This document shows, piece by piece, positions 35,143 to 44,322 of a stretch of 64,000 nt of DNA (the first letter of the stretch is position 1; each line of letters begins with the position of its first letter). Both the position numbers and the translations under genes were made by a program. The stretch comes from Flavobacterium sp. KACC 22763 (lineage in GTDB: Bacteria > Bacteroidota > Bacteroidia > Flavobacteriales > Flavobacteriaceae), in assembly GCF_028736155.1 (NCBI RefSeq), contig NZ_CP117879.1, positions 3,100,001-3,164,000 on the forward strand, given 5' to 3'. The notes beneath the pieces were generated by a model. It had not been told where the DNA came from, searched no databases, and saw only the letters and a program-made list of their open reading frames with translations.

Positions 35143-36408
35143 TTGAAAATTAATAAACTCAACAGCATCATTCTCTTAGGATTAGTGGCTATCATTAGTA
35201 TTTTGGTGGCTCAATTGCTATGGACAAAAGAGGCTTTTACAATAGAACAAAAAAAGCTTAGTCAGAAAGCGCATATTGCTTTGCTAGAAGTTGCTAAAAA
35301 ATTATACGAAGGAACCAATCACGAATTGCCGGTTCAGAATCCAGTTCAAAAAATTGCAAACGATTATTATATCGTAAATGTGGATAATGAATTTGAACCT
35401 GATATTTTAGAATTTTATCTGAAAACGGAATTCAAAAAAATGAATATCACCACCGATTTCGAATATGCAATGTACAATTGCCAAAGTGACGAAATGATTT
35501 ATGGTGATTATATTTCGCTTTATAAGAAAAAAGCAGAATGTAAAAAGACTGTTTATTTTCCAAAGCATAAAAATTTGGTTTACTATTTCGCAGTACGTTT
35601 TCCAAATGAAACAACCTATTTATTTAGTTCGATGCGTTTTTGGTTTATCCTTTCAACCGCATTGATTCTAATTCTCCTGATTTATGTGTATTCGATTTTT
35701 ACTCTTTTACAACATAAAAAATATTCAGAACTGCAGCGTGATTTTATCAATAATATGACGCATGAATTCAAAACGCCACTAGCTTCTATTCTGATTGCAT
35801 CAAAATATCTGATTGAGCAAAAACCAATTAAAGAAGATAAAAAACTGTATACGTATACTGACATTATTATCAATCAAGGAAATAAGCTAAATAGTCATAT
35901 TGAAAAAATTCTAAATATTGCAAAGTCTGATTATGCTCCTTTAGAACTTAAAAAAGAAAACATTTTAATTGTTCCGATAATTGAAGAAGCAATTGAAAAC
36001 ATTAAATTAAAATATCCTGAAGCTTCTATTACAATTGAAACGGTTTCAAGAGAATACTTACTAGAAACGGATACTTTTCATTTTGCTAATTTAGTTTATA
36101 ATTTACTGGATAATGCAATTAAATATTGTAATGAAAAGCCTGAAGTTAGAATAAAAATCATCGAAAATAATAACTGTTTAAAATTGGAGTTTATTGATAA
36201 TGGAATCGGGATTAATCCTAAAAAAATATCTTTTATCTTTGATAAGTTTTACCGTGTTCAGAATGAGAAAAGCAACGAAGTTAACGGATTTGGACTTGGT
36301 TTATACTATGTAAAAGAAATCTGCAGTCTGCAAAACTGGAAAATAAAAGCCGAAAATAATTCAGAAAAAGGTGTTACTTTAACTTTATCAATTCCTTACA
36401 AAAAATGA
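35143..36408 (+). CDS. Sensor histidine kinase (two-component system)
   Basis: The start is a TTG (35143), chosen because the frame gives MKINKLNSIILLGLVAIISI as the first membrane helix and no upstream ATG exists. A second helix at about residues 163-190 encloses an extracytoplasmic sensor region of about 130 residues with no known domain. The HisKA dimerisation helix has the phospho-acceptor His about 207 in NNMTHEFKTPL; the ATPase domain has the N box LVYNLLDNAIKYC, the G1 box FIDNGIGI and the G2 box GFGLGLYYVKEI. The response regulator overlaps its end by four bases. The layout resembles the RprX/RprY pair of Bacteroides, but that is only a possibility. Confidence 0.94.
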   Translation: MKINKLNSIILLGLVAIISILVAQLLWTKEAFTIEQKKLSQKAHIALLEVAKKLYEGTNHELPVQNPVQKIANDYYIVNVDNEFEPDILEFYLKTEFKKMNITTDFEYAMYNCQSDEMIYGDYISLYKKKAECKKTVYFPKHKNLVYYFAVRFPNETTYLFSSMRFWFILSTALILILLIYVYSIFTLLQHKKYSELQRDFINNMTHEFKTPLASILIASKYLIEQKPIKEDKKLYTYTDIIINQGNKLNSHIEKILNIAKSDYAPLELKKENILIVPIIEEAIENIKLKYPEASITIETVSREYLLETDTFHFANLVYNLLDNAIKYCNEKPEVRIKIIENNNCLKLEFIDNGIGINPKKISFIFDKFYRVQNEKSNEVNGFGLGLYYVKEICSLQNWKIKAENNSEKGVTLTLSIPYKK

Positions 36409-37091
36409 GAAATTTCAAAATACTATATGCCGAAGACGATGAAACTCTAGCGTTTTTAACCAAAGATAATTTGGAGCAAAACCATTATGAAGTAATTCAT
36501 TGTTCTGATGGAAAATCGGCACTGAAAATTTTTGAGGAAGAAGAATTTGATATTTGCATTTTTGATATTATGATGCCAAAAATGGACGGTTTTGAGCTTG
36601 CCGAAGCCGTTCGTAAAATTGATTTAGATGTTCCTATTATTTTTCTTTCGGCTAAAACTTTAAAAGAAGATCGAATAAAAGGTCTTCGTTTAGGTGCCGA
36701 TGATTATTTGGTAAAACCCTTCAGTATTGAAGAATTACTTTTGAAAATTGAAATTTTCTTGAAACGCTCACAGAAAAACATTCCGGTTGCAAAAACGATT
36801 TATGAAGTTGGCAAATACCAGTTTGACACCAAAAACTTTATTCTTTTTAATAACGAAGAAAAAGTTGGTTTAACACAACGTGAAGCCGAATTATTGAAAC
36901 TTTTCTTGGATCACAAAAATTCTGTTTTGAAAAGAGAACAAATCTTAACTTCTCTATGGGGAACAGACGACTATTTTATGGGAAGAAGTTTGGATGTTTT
37001 TATTTCGCGTTTACGTAAAATCTTGGCAAATGAAGAAGGCATTTCAATAGAAAACCTTCATGGAATTGGGTTTAGGTTTTCTATTGGGTAA
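36405..37091 (+). CDS. OmpR-family response regulator
   Basis: Cognate regulator of the preceding kinase (ATGA overlap). The receiver domain (about 1-120) shows the acidic pair AEDDE near the start, the phosphorylated Asp53 in FDIMMPKMDGF, Ser in FLSAKT and Lys in LVKPFS. The winged-helix DNA-binding domain (about 135-228) has LTQREAELLKLF and SLDVFISRLRKIL, then GIGFRFSIG. Length 228 is standard. Its targets are unknown; the divergent DUF1573 gene is one candidate. Confidence 0.95.
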   Translation: MRNFKILYAEDDETLAFLTKDNLEQNHYEVIHCSDGKSALKIFEEEEFDICIFDIMMPKMDGFELAEAVRKIDLDVPIIFLSAKTLKEDRIKGLRLGADDYLVKPFSIEELLLKIEIFLKRSQKNIPVAKTIYEVGKYQFDTKNFILFNNEEKVGLTQREAELLKLFLDHKNSVLKREQILTSLWGTDDYFMGRSLDVFISRLRKILANEEGISIENLHGIGFRFSIG

Positions 37092-37175
37092 ATCACAATT
37101 CTGTTAAAAATAAAGAAAAATCTGTAAGCAGTTTTTCGAAAAACTTTGTATTTTTAATATCTAATTTTCTTGGAT

Positions 37176-37940
37176 ATGAAATTACATCATTTGCGAAATG
37201 CCTCTTTGGTAATTGAAACAGAAAAGCATGTCATTTTAGTTGACCCAATGTTAGGTAAAAGAAAAACAATTCCGCCTTTTACTATTTTCAGATATAAACC
37301 AAAACGAAATCCGCTGGTGGCATTGCCTAAAAATAGCCGTGAGATCTTAAGCCGTGTAACACATTGTTTGATTACACATTTACATCCAGATCATATTGAC
37401 AAAGCTGGTGAAGTTTTTTTAAGAAGAAAAAGCATTCCGGTTATCTGCAGTTCTAAGGATGAAAAGGCACTTGTACAAAGAGGATTAAGCGTAATTCAAA
37501 CTTTAGAATATTGGGAACCGCAAAAATTTCTAGACGGAAAAATCACGGGAATTCCTGCTATCCATGGCTATGGATTTGTTGCTAAATTAATGGGAAATGT
37601 AATGGGATTTCTTATCGAATTGGCTGACCAGAAATCAATTTATATTAGTTCAGACACCATTTTTACAGAACATGTAAACAAAGTCCTAACGCAGCTTAAG
37701 CCAGATATTTCTGTTGTTGCCTGCGGAACTGCAAGATTAGATATTGGACAGCCATTATTAATGCGAATGGATGATATTTTGAAATTCGTAACACTCGCTC
37801 CTGGGAAAGTTCTCGCCAATCATTTAGAAGCTTTAAATCATTGTCCGACAACACGATTGCAATTAAGAACTGCGCTTTCAGATCATAATCTTTTAACTAA
37901 AACTTCCATTCCAAATGACGGAGAATGCATTGAGTATTAG
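37176..37940 (+). CDS. MBL-fold metallo-hydrolase (UlaG-like)
   Basis: A cytosolic metallo-beta-lactamase-fold hydrolase of 254 residues. ATG at 37176 gives MKLHHLRNASLVIETEKHVI; the TTG six bases upstream is less likely. The metal-binding motif is CLITHLHPDHIDK; further ligands fit PAIHGYG, YISSDTIF and LANHLEAL. The N-terminal 'H.....A...I......ILVDP' pattern matches the UlaG/L-ascorbate-6-phosphate lactonase-like group, though many members have unknown substrates. It stands alone after the two-component system. Confidence 0.85.
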   Translation: MKLHHLRNASLVIETEKHVILVDPMLGKRKTIPPFTIFRYKPKRNPLVALPKNSREILSRVTHCLITHLHPDHIDKAGEVFLRRKSIPVICSSKDEKALVQRGLSVIQTLEYWEPQKFLDGKITGIPAIHGYGFVAKLMGNVMGFLIELADQKSIYISSDTIFTEHVNKVLTQLKPDISVVACGTARLDIGQPLLMRMDDILKFVTLAPGKVLANHLEALNHCPTTRLQLRTALSDHNLLTKTSIPNDGECIEY

Positions 37941-38027
37941 CTAAAAAATAAGTCTTTTTTTTTGTGTGCTTTTATTTCTTATTCTCTCATAAATAGTATA
38001 TTTGGCTCGCTAACCAAATCAAAATAA

Positions 38028-38558
38028 ATGACCGATTTTTTAAGAAAAATACACTTAGTTAAAGACATTTCTATACAATTACCAGTTTCAAAAATAGATT
38101 TTATTCAAAAATTCAGAAGTCATGTTGATGAATCTGATTTAAGTTTTGTTCCGTTTGAAGTTTTTCAATCCAGCAAAAATGAGTACAAAGGCAATATTTC
38201 TAATAATTATTTTGAATTAAAGAAACGAAGAAAATTATTTGACACTAACTATTCATTTGCAAAAGTAACAGCCCATTTTAGTGAAGATAGTAACCGTTTA
38301 AACATTGAAGCTGAAATTAATGGCTTTAGGAAAAGAATGCTTTTGTTTGCAGGACCTATGGTTCTATTTTATTCGATATTTATTATCACTTCTCTTTTTC
38401 TTACCAGCAATAATTCTGCTTCCTTTTTTGTTTTGCCTTTCCTTCTATTTCACATGTCTATAATGTTAGGAATTCCTTATTTCATTATCAGAAGAAGTGT
38501 AAAAAGAATGATTTATGATTTAGAAAGAGATTTTCATTATTGGGTAACCAAAAATTAA
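38028..38558 (+). CDS. Conserved-looking membrane protein of unknown function (2 TM)
   Basis: I recognise no family. The 176-residue product has a soluble N-terminal part (about 1-100, with a strand-like HFSEDSNRLNIEAEINGFRK) and two membrane helices (about 104-125 LLFAGPMVLFYSIFIITSLF and 133-155 FFVLPFLLFHMSIMLGIPYF), then a short charged tail. No signal peptide. Codon use is like the neighbours, so it is likely a real gene. It is convergent with the radical SAM gene, 13 bases apart. Confidence 0.75.
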   Translation: MTDFLRKIHLVKDISIQLPVSKIDFIQKFRSHVDESDLSFVPFEVFQSSKNEYKGNISNNYFELKKRRKLFDTNYSFAKVTAHFSEDSNRLNIEAEINGFRKRMLLFAGPMVLFYSIFIITSLFLTSNNSASFFVLPFLLFHMSIMLGIPYFIIRRSVKRMIYDLERDFHYWVTKN

Positions 38559-38571
38559 TTTAGAAATTTAA

Positions 38572-40791
38572 TTATAAAACCAATAATCCAAACTCACGCA
38601 AAGTATTTACTGGTTTAGAATACCAAAACAATTCGAAATCTTCCAATTCGGTTTCAAAATCATTTTTAACTTCTTGAAAAGTATAACCTTTAGAACCTGA
38701 AACGGCTATTTTTGATAAAATTGAAGTCAGCCACTCGCCTTCTTCTTTACTGGTTTGAATATCGAAACTTTCTTTTTTATCATGAAAAGTTAGCGACATC
38801 ATTTCCCAGCTTCTTCCTTTTTTAGATTTTGTAAAAATTTCTGCAGTAGGTTTTCCTCCAAGCCAAACCACTTTTGCATTTGGTTTTGTATTGAAATCGT
38901 TTTGTTCTTCTAATGCATTAAAAATAAAATCGGGATGGATTTTGGTTTTTGGAATTTTAAAATCAAACCAATCCTGAAGTTCGTAATCAAAACAGATTCC
39001 GTGCATGAAATTAAAAAGTGATTTCTTTAATCCGAAACTGAATTTATCATGATTGATTCCCGTTGCATCGGTATATTCAATATCATTATTGGCAAAAGTT
39101 CCTATTGCCTCTGTTTTCTTAGTCACACCAAATTGCTCTGGATACAACCCAACAGGACTATGTGCCGTCAATGCAAACTGATGCCAAAATCCTGATTGCA
39201 AAACTCCAGCTTCAAACAATTGACGAACCATTTCTAAACTATCAACCGTTTCTTGAATGGTTTGTGTTGGATATCCATACATTAAATAGGCATGAACCAT
39301 AATTCCTGCTTCGGTAAAATTGCGCGTCACTTTTGCCACTTGTTCAACAGTTACTCCTTTATCGATTAATTTCAACAATCGGTCTGAAGCTACCTCTAAA
39401 CCACCTGAAACTGCAATACAGCCAGAAGCTTTCAGCAACAGACATAAATCTTTTGAAAAGCTTTTTTCAAAGCGAATATTGGTCCACCAAGTTACAGCTA
39501 GCTTTCTTTTAAGGATTTCAAGAGCCAAAGCACGCATTAAAGCTGGCGGCGCTGCTTCATCTACAAAATGGAATCCGTTTTGGCCTGTTTTCTCTATTAG
39601 TTCTTCGATTCTGTCACATAAAAGACTTGCTGCAACAGGTTCATAAACTTTTATATAATCTAAAGAAATATCGCAAAAAGTACATTTTCCCCAATAACAG
39701 CCATGTGCCATTGTGAGTTTATTCCAACGGCCATCGCTCCACATTCTGTGCATGGGATTTACAATTTCGATAACCGAAATATATTTATCCAAAGGCAAAT
39801 CTGAATAGTCTGGTGTTCCAACTTGCGATTGTTTATAATCGTGCTTTAAAGAATTGTTTTTATAAACTACTTCTCCATCTTCTAGCAGAAAAGTTCTTTT
39901 ATACGAATTGTGATCTGGATTTTCTAAATTGGTAATTAATTCTTCAATCGGCACTTCACCATCGTCTAAAGTAATGAAATCGAAAAACTCAAAAACACGT
40001 TTATCAGAAAGCGAACGCAATTCAGTATTCGGGAAACCGCCACCCATTGAAATCTTAATTTCAGGATGATTTTGTTTTACCCATTGTGCGCATCGAAAAG
40101 CGCTATATAAATTTCCTGGAAATGGTACGGAAATTAAAAATAAAGTTGGTTTTACGGTATCAATTTTAGCTTTTAAAAGTGAAATTAAAATCGAATCAAT
40201 ATAAGTTGGCTCTTGTTGAAGTGCTTCGTATAATTCATCAAAAGAATTCGCGCTTCGTCCTAAACGTTCAGCATATCGGCTGAAGCCAAAATTTTCATCA
40301 ACACATTCGACAATAAAATCTGAAATATCCTCAAGATATAAAGTCGCCAAATGTTTGGCTTTGTCTTGAGTTCCCATTGAACCAAAAGCCCAATCGAGTT
40401 CTTCTAATTGCGTAAAACGAGAAGCTTCTGGCAGAAAATCTTCCTGACAGATCTGCAAAGCCAACGTTGGATTTTTTCCTTGAAGAAACTGAATTACAGA
40501 ATCGATTGTCTTGGTATATTCATCCTGAAGAGCAAAAATACGTTTAGAATTGTCTGAAACTTCAGAATTTGAAACTTGAAACTCTGAAACTTGAAACAAA
40601 TCTTGCAATCCTTTTTTCGAAAACAATTCCAAAATCACATCAATACCCAAATCAGCCTGAACCGATTCGATATTTTTGGTATTCAGAAAACCTTTTATAT
40701 AAGCCGTTGCCGGATACGGTGTATTCAGTTGGGTAAAAGGTGGCGTAATTACAAAGAGTTTCGTTTTCAAAAGGGAATTATTTTTTTGCAA
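38572..40791 (-). CDS. B12-binding-domain radical SAM protein
   Basis: A 739-residue radical-SAM enzyme. The N-terminal half (about 10-300) has the cobalamin-binding-like Rossmann features LFLISVPFPGNLYSAFRCAQ and HPEIKISMGGGFPNTELR. The radical-SAM cluster motif is HGCYWGKCTFCDIS (about residue 365) and the barrel continues with GFHFVDEAAPPALMRALALE and SGGLEVASDRLLKLIDKG. The C-terminal 150 residues are of unknown type. Related proteins modify tRNA, lipids or peptides, so the reaction is open. It carries an odd stretch FQVSEFQVSNSEVSDN at about 67-81 that appears to be encoded by a simple repeat (separate entry). It is monocistronic. Confidence 0.88.
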   Translation of the reverse strand: MQKNNSLLKTKLFVITPPFTQLNTPYPATAYIKGFLNTKNIESVQADLGIDVILELFSKKGLQDLFQVSEFQVSNSEVSDNSKRIFALQDEYTKTIDSVIQFLQGKNPTLALQICQEDFLPEASRFTQLEELDWAFGSMGTQDKAKHLATLYLEDISDFIVECVDENFGFSRYAERLGRSANSFDELYEALQQEPTYIDSILISLLKAKIDTVKPTLFLISVPFPGNLYSAFRCAQWVKQNHPEIKISMGGGFPNTELRSLSDKRVFEFFDFITLDDGEVPIEELITNLENPDHNSYKRTFLLEDGEVVYKNNSLKHDYKQSQVGTPDYSDLPLDKYISVIEIVNPMHRMWSDGRWNKLTMAHGCYWGKCTFCDISLDYIKVYEPVAASLLCDRIEELIEKTGQNGFHFVDEAAPPALMRALALEILKRKLAVTWWTNIRFEKSFSKDLCLLLKASGCIAVSGGLEVASDRLLKLIDKGVTVEQVAKVTRNFTEAGIMVHAYLMYGYPTQTIQETVDSLEMVRQLFEAGVLQSGFWHQFALTAHSPVGLYPEQFGVTKKTEAIGTFANNDIEYTDATGINHDKFSFGLKKSLFNFMHGICFDYELQDWFDFKIPKTKIHPDFIFNALEEQNDFNTKPNAKVVWLGGKPTAEIFTKSKKGRSWEMMSLTFHDKKESFDIQTSKEEGEWLTSILSKIAVSGSKGYTFQEVKNDFETELEDFELFWYSKPVNTLREFGLLVL
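40552..40593. repeat. Heptamer-like repeat inside the radical SAM coding sequence
   Basis: On the plus strand the stretch reads GAAACTTCAGAATTTGAAAC then TTGAAACTCTGAAACTTGAAAC-type units and ends in GAAACTTGAAACAAAT, the same 16 bases that end the intergenic heptamer array near 4.15 kb. It is in frame and codes for the FQVSEFQVSNSEVSDN segment. Confidence 0.7.
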
Positions 40792-40879
40792 AAATACGGG
40801 ATATTGTGGATTTTTTTAGCGAAAAGATTTTATTACCTAAGAGGTCGCCTTATTTAAATAGATTTCGTAGATATTTAAT

Positions 40880-40887
40880 TACATTTG
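40880..40887 (+). promoter_or_regulatory. Candidate -7 box (TACATTTG) for the T9SS type B protein gene
   Basis: TACATTTG matches TANNTTTG and lies 26 bases before the ATG at 40913. No clear -33 element was found. Confidence 0.55.
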
Positions 40888-40912
40888 CTTTAACCAAAAA
40901 CGACCAATTTTG

Positions 40913-43540
40913 ATGCATTCAAAAAAAACAAAGCTCTTTTTATTACTATTTTTAATTTTTCTAGTTTCATTTTCTACAAATGCCCAAAACTTTAAATGGG
41001 CAGGACAAATAAAAGGCATACGTTATGATTATGCTGATTATGCAAATAAAATGGAACTAGATTCAGATGGGAATTCTTATATTTTTGGAGAAACAGAATC
41101 TTATTTATTCGATATAGACCCAACTATAAATGGAGTTGAAGTTATAGACAATTCTAATATTCAAAATTTTCGTGGACTTTATTTAATCAAGATGGATAAA
41201 GACGGAAATTATATATGGGGGAAAACCTTTGGCAATTACAAAAGGGGTGGTGAATATACTTATGGAATAAAACTGGATAAGGATGGAAATGTAAATCTTC
41301 TAGCCACCATATCTGAATTAAACAGTACTCAAAATATAGTAGAGAGTTATATTAGCATAATAAAACTAAAACCAAATGGAGATTTAATTTCGACAAAAAA
41401 AATACTTAAAAACTTTCCGAATGGAGGCTCTATAAATCCACACTCGTTTGATATAGATAACCAAAACAATATTTTTATTACAGGATATCTTATTGGCACT
41501 ATTTCTCTAGATCCTCTTAATCCATCATTAAATTTAACAGCAACAGGAATAGACAATTATATCCTTAAAATAAATAATTCTGGAAATATTGAGTGGATCA
41601 AAACCTTTGATAATAATGATGGAGACATTGCAAATTCAAAAGTTATTATTGGTAAAGATGGAAATATTCATTTGCTCAATGGACAAAGTTTGTATAAAAT
41701 TAATCCAACAGATAAATCAATTATCTGGGAGAGAAAATTTACAAACCAAAGTACAGATGTTTTTCACATTACTGAAAACAATATTATTTTAATAAACCAT
41801 AAAAATGATTATAATGCTACTGTTGATGTAGATCCTTCGCCTTCCTCAACTGTAAATGTACTTTCAAATAATTATATAATTTATTTAAATTTAGATGGAA
41901 ATTTTATTGATGTAAAAAAATTCGAAAAACCTTTTAACGGCAATATTAATTTTTATTCAGTTGCAGAAGATTATAATGGTAATTTAATGTTTGTTGGAAG
42001 CTTTAAAGATACTGTTGATTTTGATCCTTCATCGTCTGTTTTTAATTTGACTTCGATCAGTGATTACGGAGAAGGATTTTATCTAAAATTTGATGCTAAC
42101 AGAAATTTTGTAAATACTTTTAAAATTGGGCATGAAACACCTCAATTAAGTCCTTATAATAATTGTGCAATGTTTCAAATAAAAAATATAAAAGTTCGAA
42201 ATAATGAAACGTATTTATCTGGGGATTTTATGTGGACATGTGATTTCGATCCGTCACTAACAAAACAATATACATTACGAACCATAAATATTTCAACAAT
42301 AAATCGAGATGGTTTTATTCTCAAACTTGCAGAATGTGAAACTGGTAAACCAAATGGAGAATCTGATCAATCTTTTTGCTCTTTGGATAGTAAAATTTCT
42401 GATCTAAATCCTAAGTCCAATGATATTAAATGGTACGACTCACCAACTTCAACAAATCCTCTTTTAAAAACTACTCTTCTTATTGATGGAAAAACCTATT
42501 TTGCATCTCAGCAAAATGATAATTGCCCAGAAAGCACCGAAAGATTAGCTGTAACAGCACATCTAAATGTTGTTCCGAGCCTACCCTCTATAATAAACTC
42601 TGCTTTTTGTAAAAATGATAATCCCTCTTTAGGAAACATAGAGATGTCAGGGCAGAATATAAGATGGTACGATACTGTTTTTTCAGCTGTACCGTTATCA
42701 AACTCAACCTTATTGGAAAATAATAGAACCTACTACGCTTCACAAACAATTAACTGCGAAAGTGATAGAATTCCTGTTTTGGTTAAAATTTATGATACTC
42801 CTTTACCTACTGGAAATAATGATCAGCAGTTTTGTATTGATGAAATAGCGACAATCGAAAATCTTAATATAACCGGAACCGATCTTAAATGGTACGAAGC
42901 AGAGGTAAATGGCAATATTTTACCCGAAACAACTTTATTGCAAAATGGAAAGTATTATGTTAGTCAGACCTTAAACAACTGCGAAAGCGAAAGATTACCT
43001 ATTACTGTAAAAATACAAGACACATCAATTCCAATTGCCGATTCTCCACAGCAATTCTGCATTCAAAAAAATGCAAAAATTAGCAATATTGAAATTAATG
43101 GTCAAAATATCAAATGGTATGAAAGTTCTACCTCTACAGGTAAATTATCAGAATCAACCTCATTAGAAAATGGAATTACGTATTACGCTTCTCAAACAAT
43201 AAACACTTGTGAAAGTGATAGAATCCCTGTAACAATAAGTGTTTTAGAGGCTACAGCTGGAGATTGTATTCATTTGGTTAATGATCTTCCATTTCCAAAA
43301 TTCTTTACGCCAAATGGCGATGGTTTTAATGACACTTGGACAATTGATCCAGATTATTTGGCTCCTAATTCATCTATTAGAATATTTGATCGATACGGAA
43401 AATTAATTAAAGAATTGGCATTAAATACTTCTTGGAACGGAACTTATCTTGGTAATCAACTACCTACATCAGATTATTGGTTTACCGTTACCAGAATAAA
43501 TGGAACGGAATATCGAGGTCATTTTTCTTTAAAAAGGTAA
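40913..43540 (+). CDS. Large T9SS type B sorting-domain protein with Ig-like repeats
   Basis: ATG at 40913 (not the overlapping TTG at 40910) gives a signal peptide ending FSTNAQ. Residues 25-475 form a propeller-like repeat region with recurrent D.DP turns (FDIDPTING, TVDVDPSPSS, VDFDPSSS, CDFDPSL). Residues about 480-782 hold four Ig-like repeats of the pattern 'QFC...NG.(D/N)IKWY(D/E)....L...T.L.NG.TYYASQ....CES.R.PV'. The last 85 residues are the gliding-motility-associated C-terminal domain, with FFTPNGDGFNDTWTI, SSIRIFDRYGKLI and DYWFTV. It is exported by the type IX system and exposed on, or released from, the cell surface. The partner is unknown; adhesins of this form are common in Flavobacterium. 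Its often-adjacent PorP/SprF-like partner is not present. Confidence 0.93.
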   Translation: MHSKKTKLFLLLFLIFLVSFSTNAQNFKWAGQIKGIRYDYADYANKMELDSDGNSYIFGETESYLFDIDPTINGVEVIDNSNIQNFRGLYLIKMDKDGNYIWGKTFGNYKRGGEYTYGIKLDKDGNVNLLATISELNSTQNIVESYISIIKLKPNGDLISTKKILKNFPNGGSINPHSFDIDNQNNIFITGYLIGTISLDPLNPSLNLTATGIDNYILKINNSGNIEWIKTFDNNDGDIANSKVIIGKDGNIHLLNGQSLYKINPTDKSIIWERKFTNQSTDVFHITENNIILINHKNDYNATVDVDPSPSSTVNVLSNNYIIYLNLDGNFIDVKKFEKPFNGNINFYSVAEDYNGNLMFVGSFKDTVDFDPSSSVFNLTSISDYGEGFYLKFDANRNFVNTFKIGHETPQLSPYNNCAMFQIKNIKVRNNETYLSGDFMWTCDFDPSLTKQYTLRTINISTINRDGFILKLAECETGKPNGESDQSFCSLDSKISDLNPKSNDIKWYDSPTSTNPLLKTTLLIDGKTYFASQQNDNCPESTERLAVTAHLNVVPSLPSIINSAFCKNDNPSLGNIEMSGQNIRWYDTVFSAVPLSNSTLLENNRTYYASQTINCESDRIPVLVKIYDTPLPTGNNDQQFCIDEIATIENLNITGTDLKWYEAEVNGNILPETTLLQNGKYYVSQTLNNCESERLPITVKIQDTSIPIADSPQQFCIQKNAKISNIEINGQNIKWYESSTSTGKLSESTSLENGITYYASQTINTCESDRIPVTISVLEATAGDCIHLVNDLPFPKFFTPNGDGFNDTWTIDPDYLAPNSSIRIFDRYGKLIKELALNTSWNGTYLGNQLPTSDYWFTVTRINGTEYRGHFSLKR

Positions 43541-43552
43541 TCAGTTATAGCA

Positions 43553-43585
43553 AAAAAGGTTCGTATTTAAACGAACCTTTTTTTT
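43553..43585. terminator. Bidirectional terminator between the T9SS protein and SdpI-like genes
   Basis: AAAAGGTTCGT / ACGAACCTTTT is a perfect stem with A's before it and T's after it. It serves the plus-strand T9SS protein gene and may also serve the convergent SdpI-like gene. Confidence 0.85.
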
Positions 43586-43658
43586 ATTTAAAACTTTATA
43601 ATATAATGCATTACCAATTCTACTAGAATAACTATTACTTTTATCATGATTCCTAAAT

Positions 43659-44318
43659 TTACATTTGGCCTTTCTTTTTCAAATTCCTATATTTCAAATA
43701 AGAATAAGCTATAGGCACAATTGCTATAGCAAAAACAATTGTCAAAAACACTTTAGCGAAAATAGAACTGTCAAAAATCAAACTTCCCAAAATAATGATC
43801 AGCCCAGCAATAAACCAAAGTTTTCCAGCAAATAAGTGTGTCGTTTTCCAGACTTCTTGATTTTCTAAAGTCCACGGTGTCTTAATTCCGACAAAATAAT
43901 TAGGCCTTATCACTTTAAAATAGTTTCCTAAAATCATAAACAAAGCGCCAGCCAAAACGAAAATAAAACTTGGACTGGAAATAGTCTGACTTTTTGTACT
44001 GTAAATAATAAATAAAGCTAAAAGCGACATAAATAAAACCAAAACAAATTTAAGCTGATACAATTTTCCTCCCATTAAAGAAATTCTTTTCTTAGGATCA
44101 ATCTTTGTGATAACAGACAAGACGATATAAGTTAAAACTGGAAGCATAAAAAGCATTGCAATCAAAGTCAATTTATTTCCCCAGCCATCTATTTCTCCTC
44201 TAGAATTCCAGTGAATAGGAACTATCTCTGGCAGACTTTTCCAAACTGCAGCCAAATAAACACAAGGAATCAAAACAATCCCAATTAAAGGGAGCTCTTT
44301 TTTAAATTCTAAATTCAT
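43659..44318 (-). CDS. SdpI-family membrane protein (DUF1648 + SdpI)
   Basis: A 219-residue protein with about six membrane helices. The N-terminal DUF1648 signature is LPEIVPIHWNSRGEIDGWGN, and the C-terminal SdpI part has NYFKVIRPNYFVGIKTPWTLENQEVWKTTH. In Bacillus, SdpI gives immunity to the SdpC toxin and sequesters the repressor SdpR at the membrane. An ArsR-type gene lies 4 bases upstream on the same strand, giving the SdpR-SdpI order, but no SdpABC toxin genes are present. The role here could be general membrane-stress sensing (inference). Confidence 0.9.
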   Translation of the reverse strand: MNLEFKKELPLIGIVLIPCVYLAAVWKSLPEIVPIHWNSRGEIDGWGNKLTLIAMLFMLPVLTYIVLSVITKIDPKKRISLMGGKLYQLKFVLVLFMSLLALFIIYSTKSQTISSPSFIFVLAGALFMILGNYFKVIRPNYFVGIKTPWTLENQEVWKTTHLFAGKLWFIAGLIIILGSLIFDSSIFAKVFLTIVFAIAIVPIAYSYLKYRNLKKKGQM

Positions 44319-44322
44319 TTTA

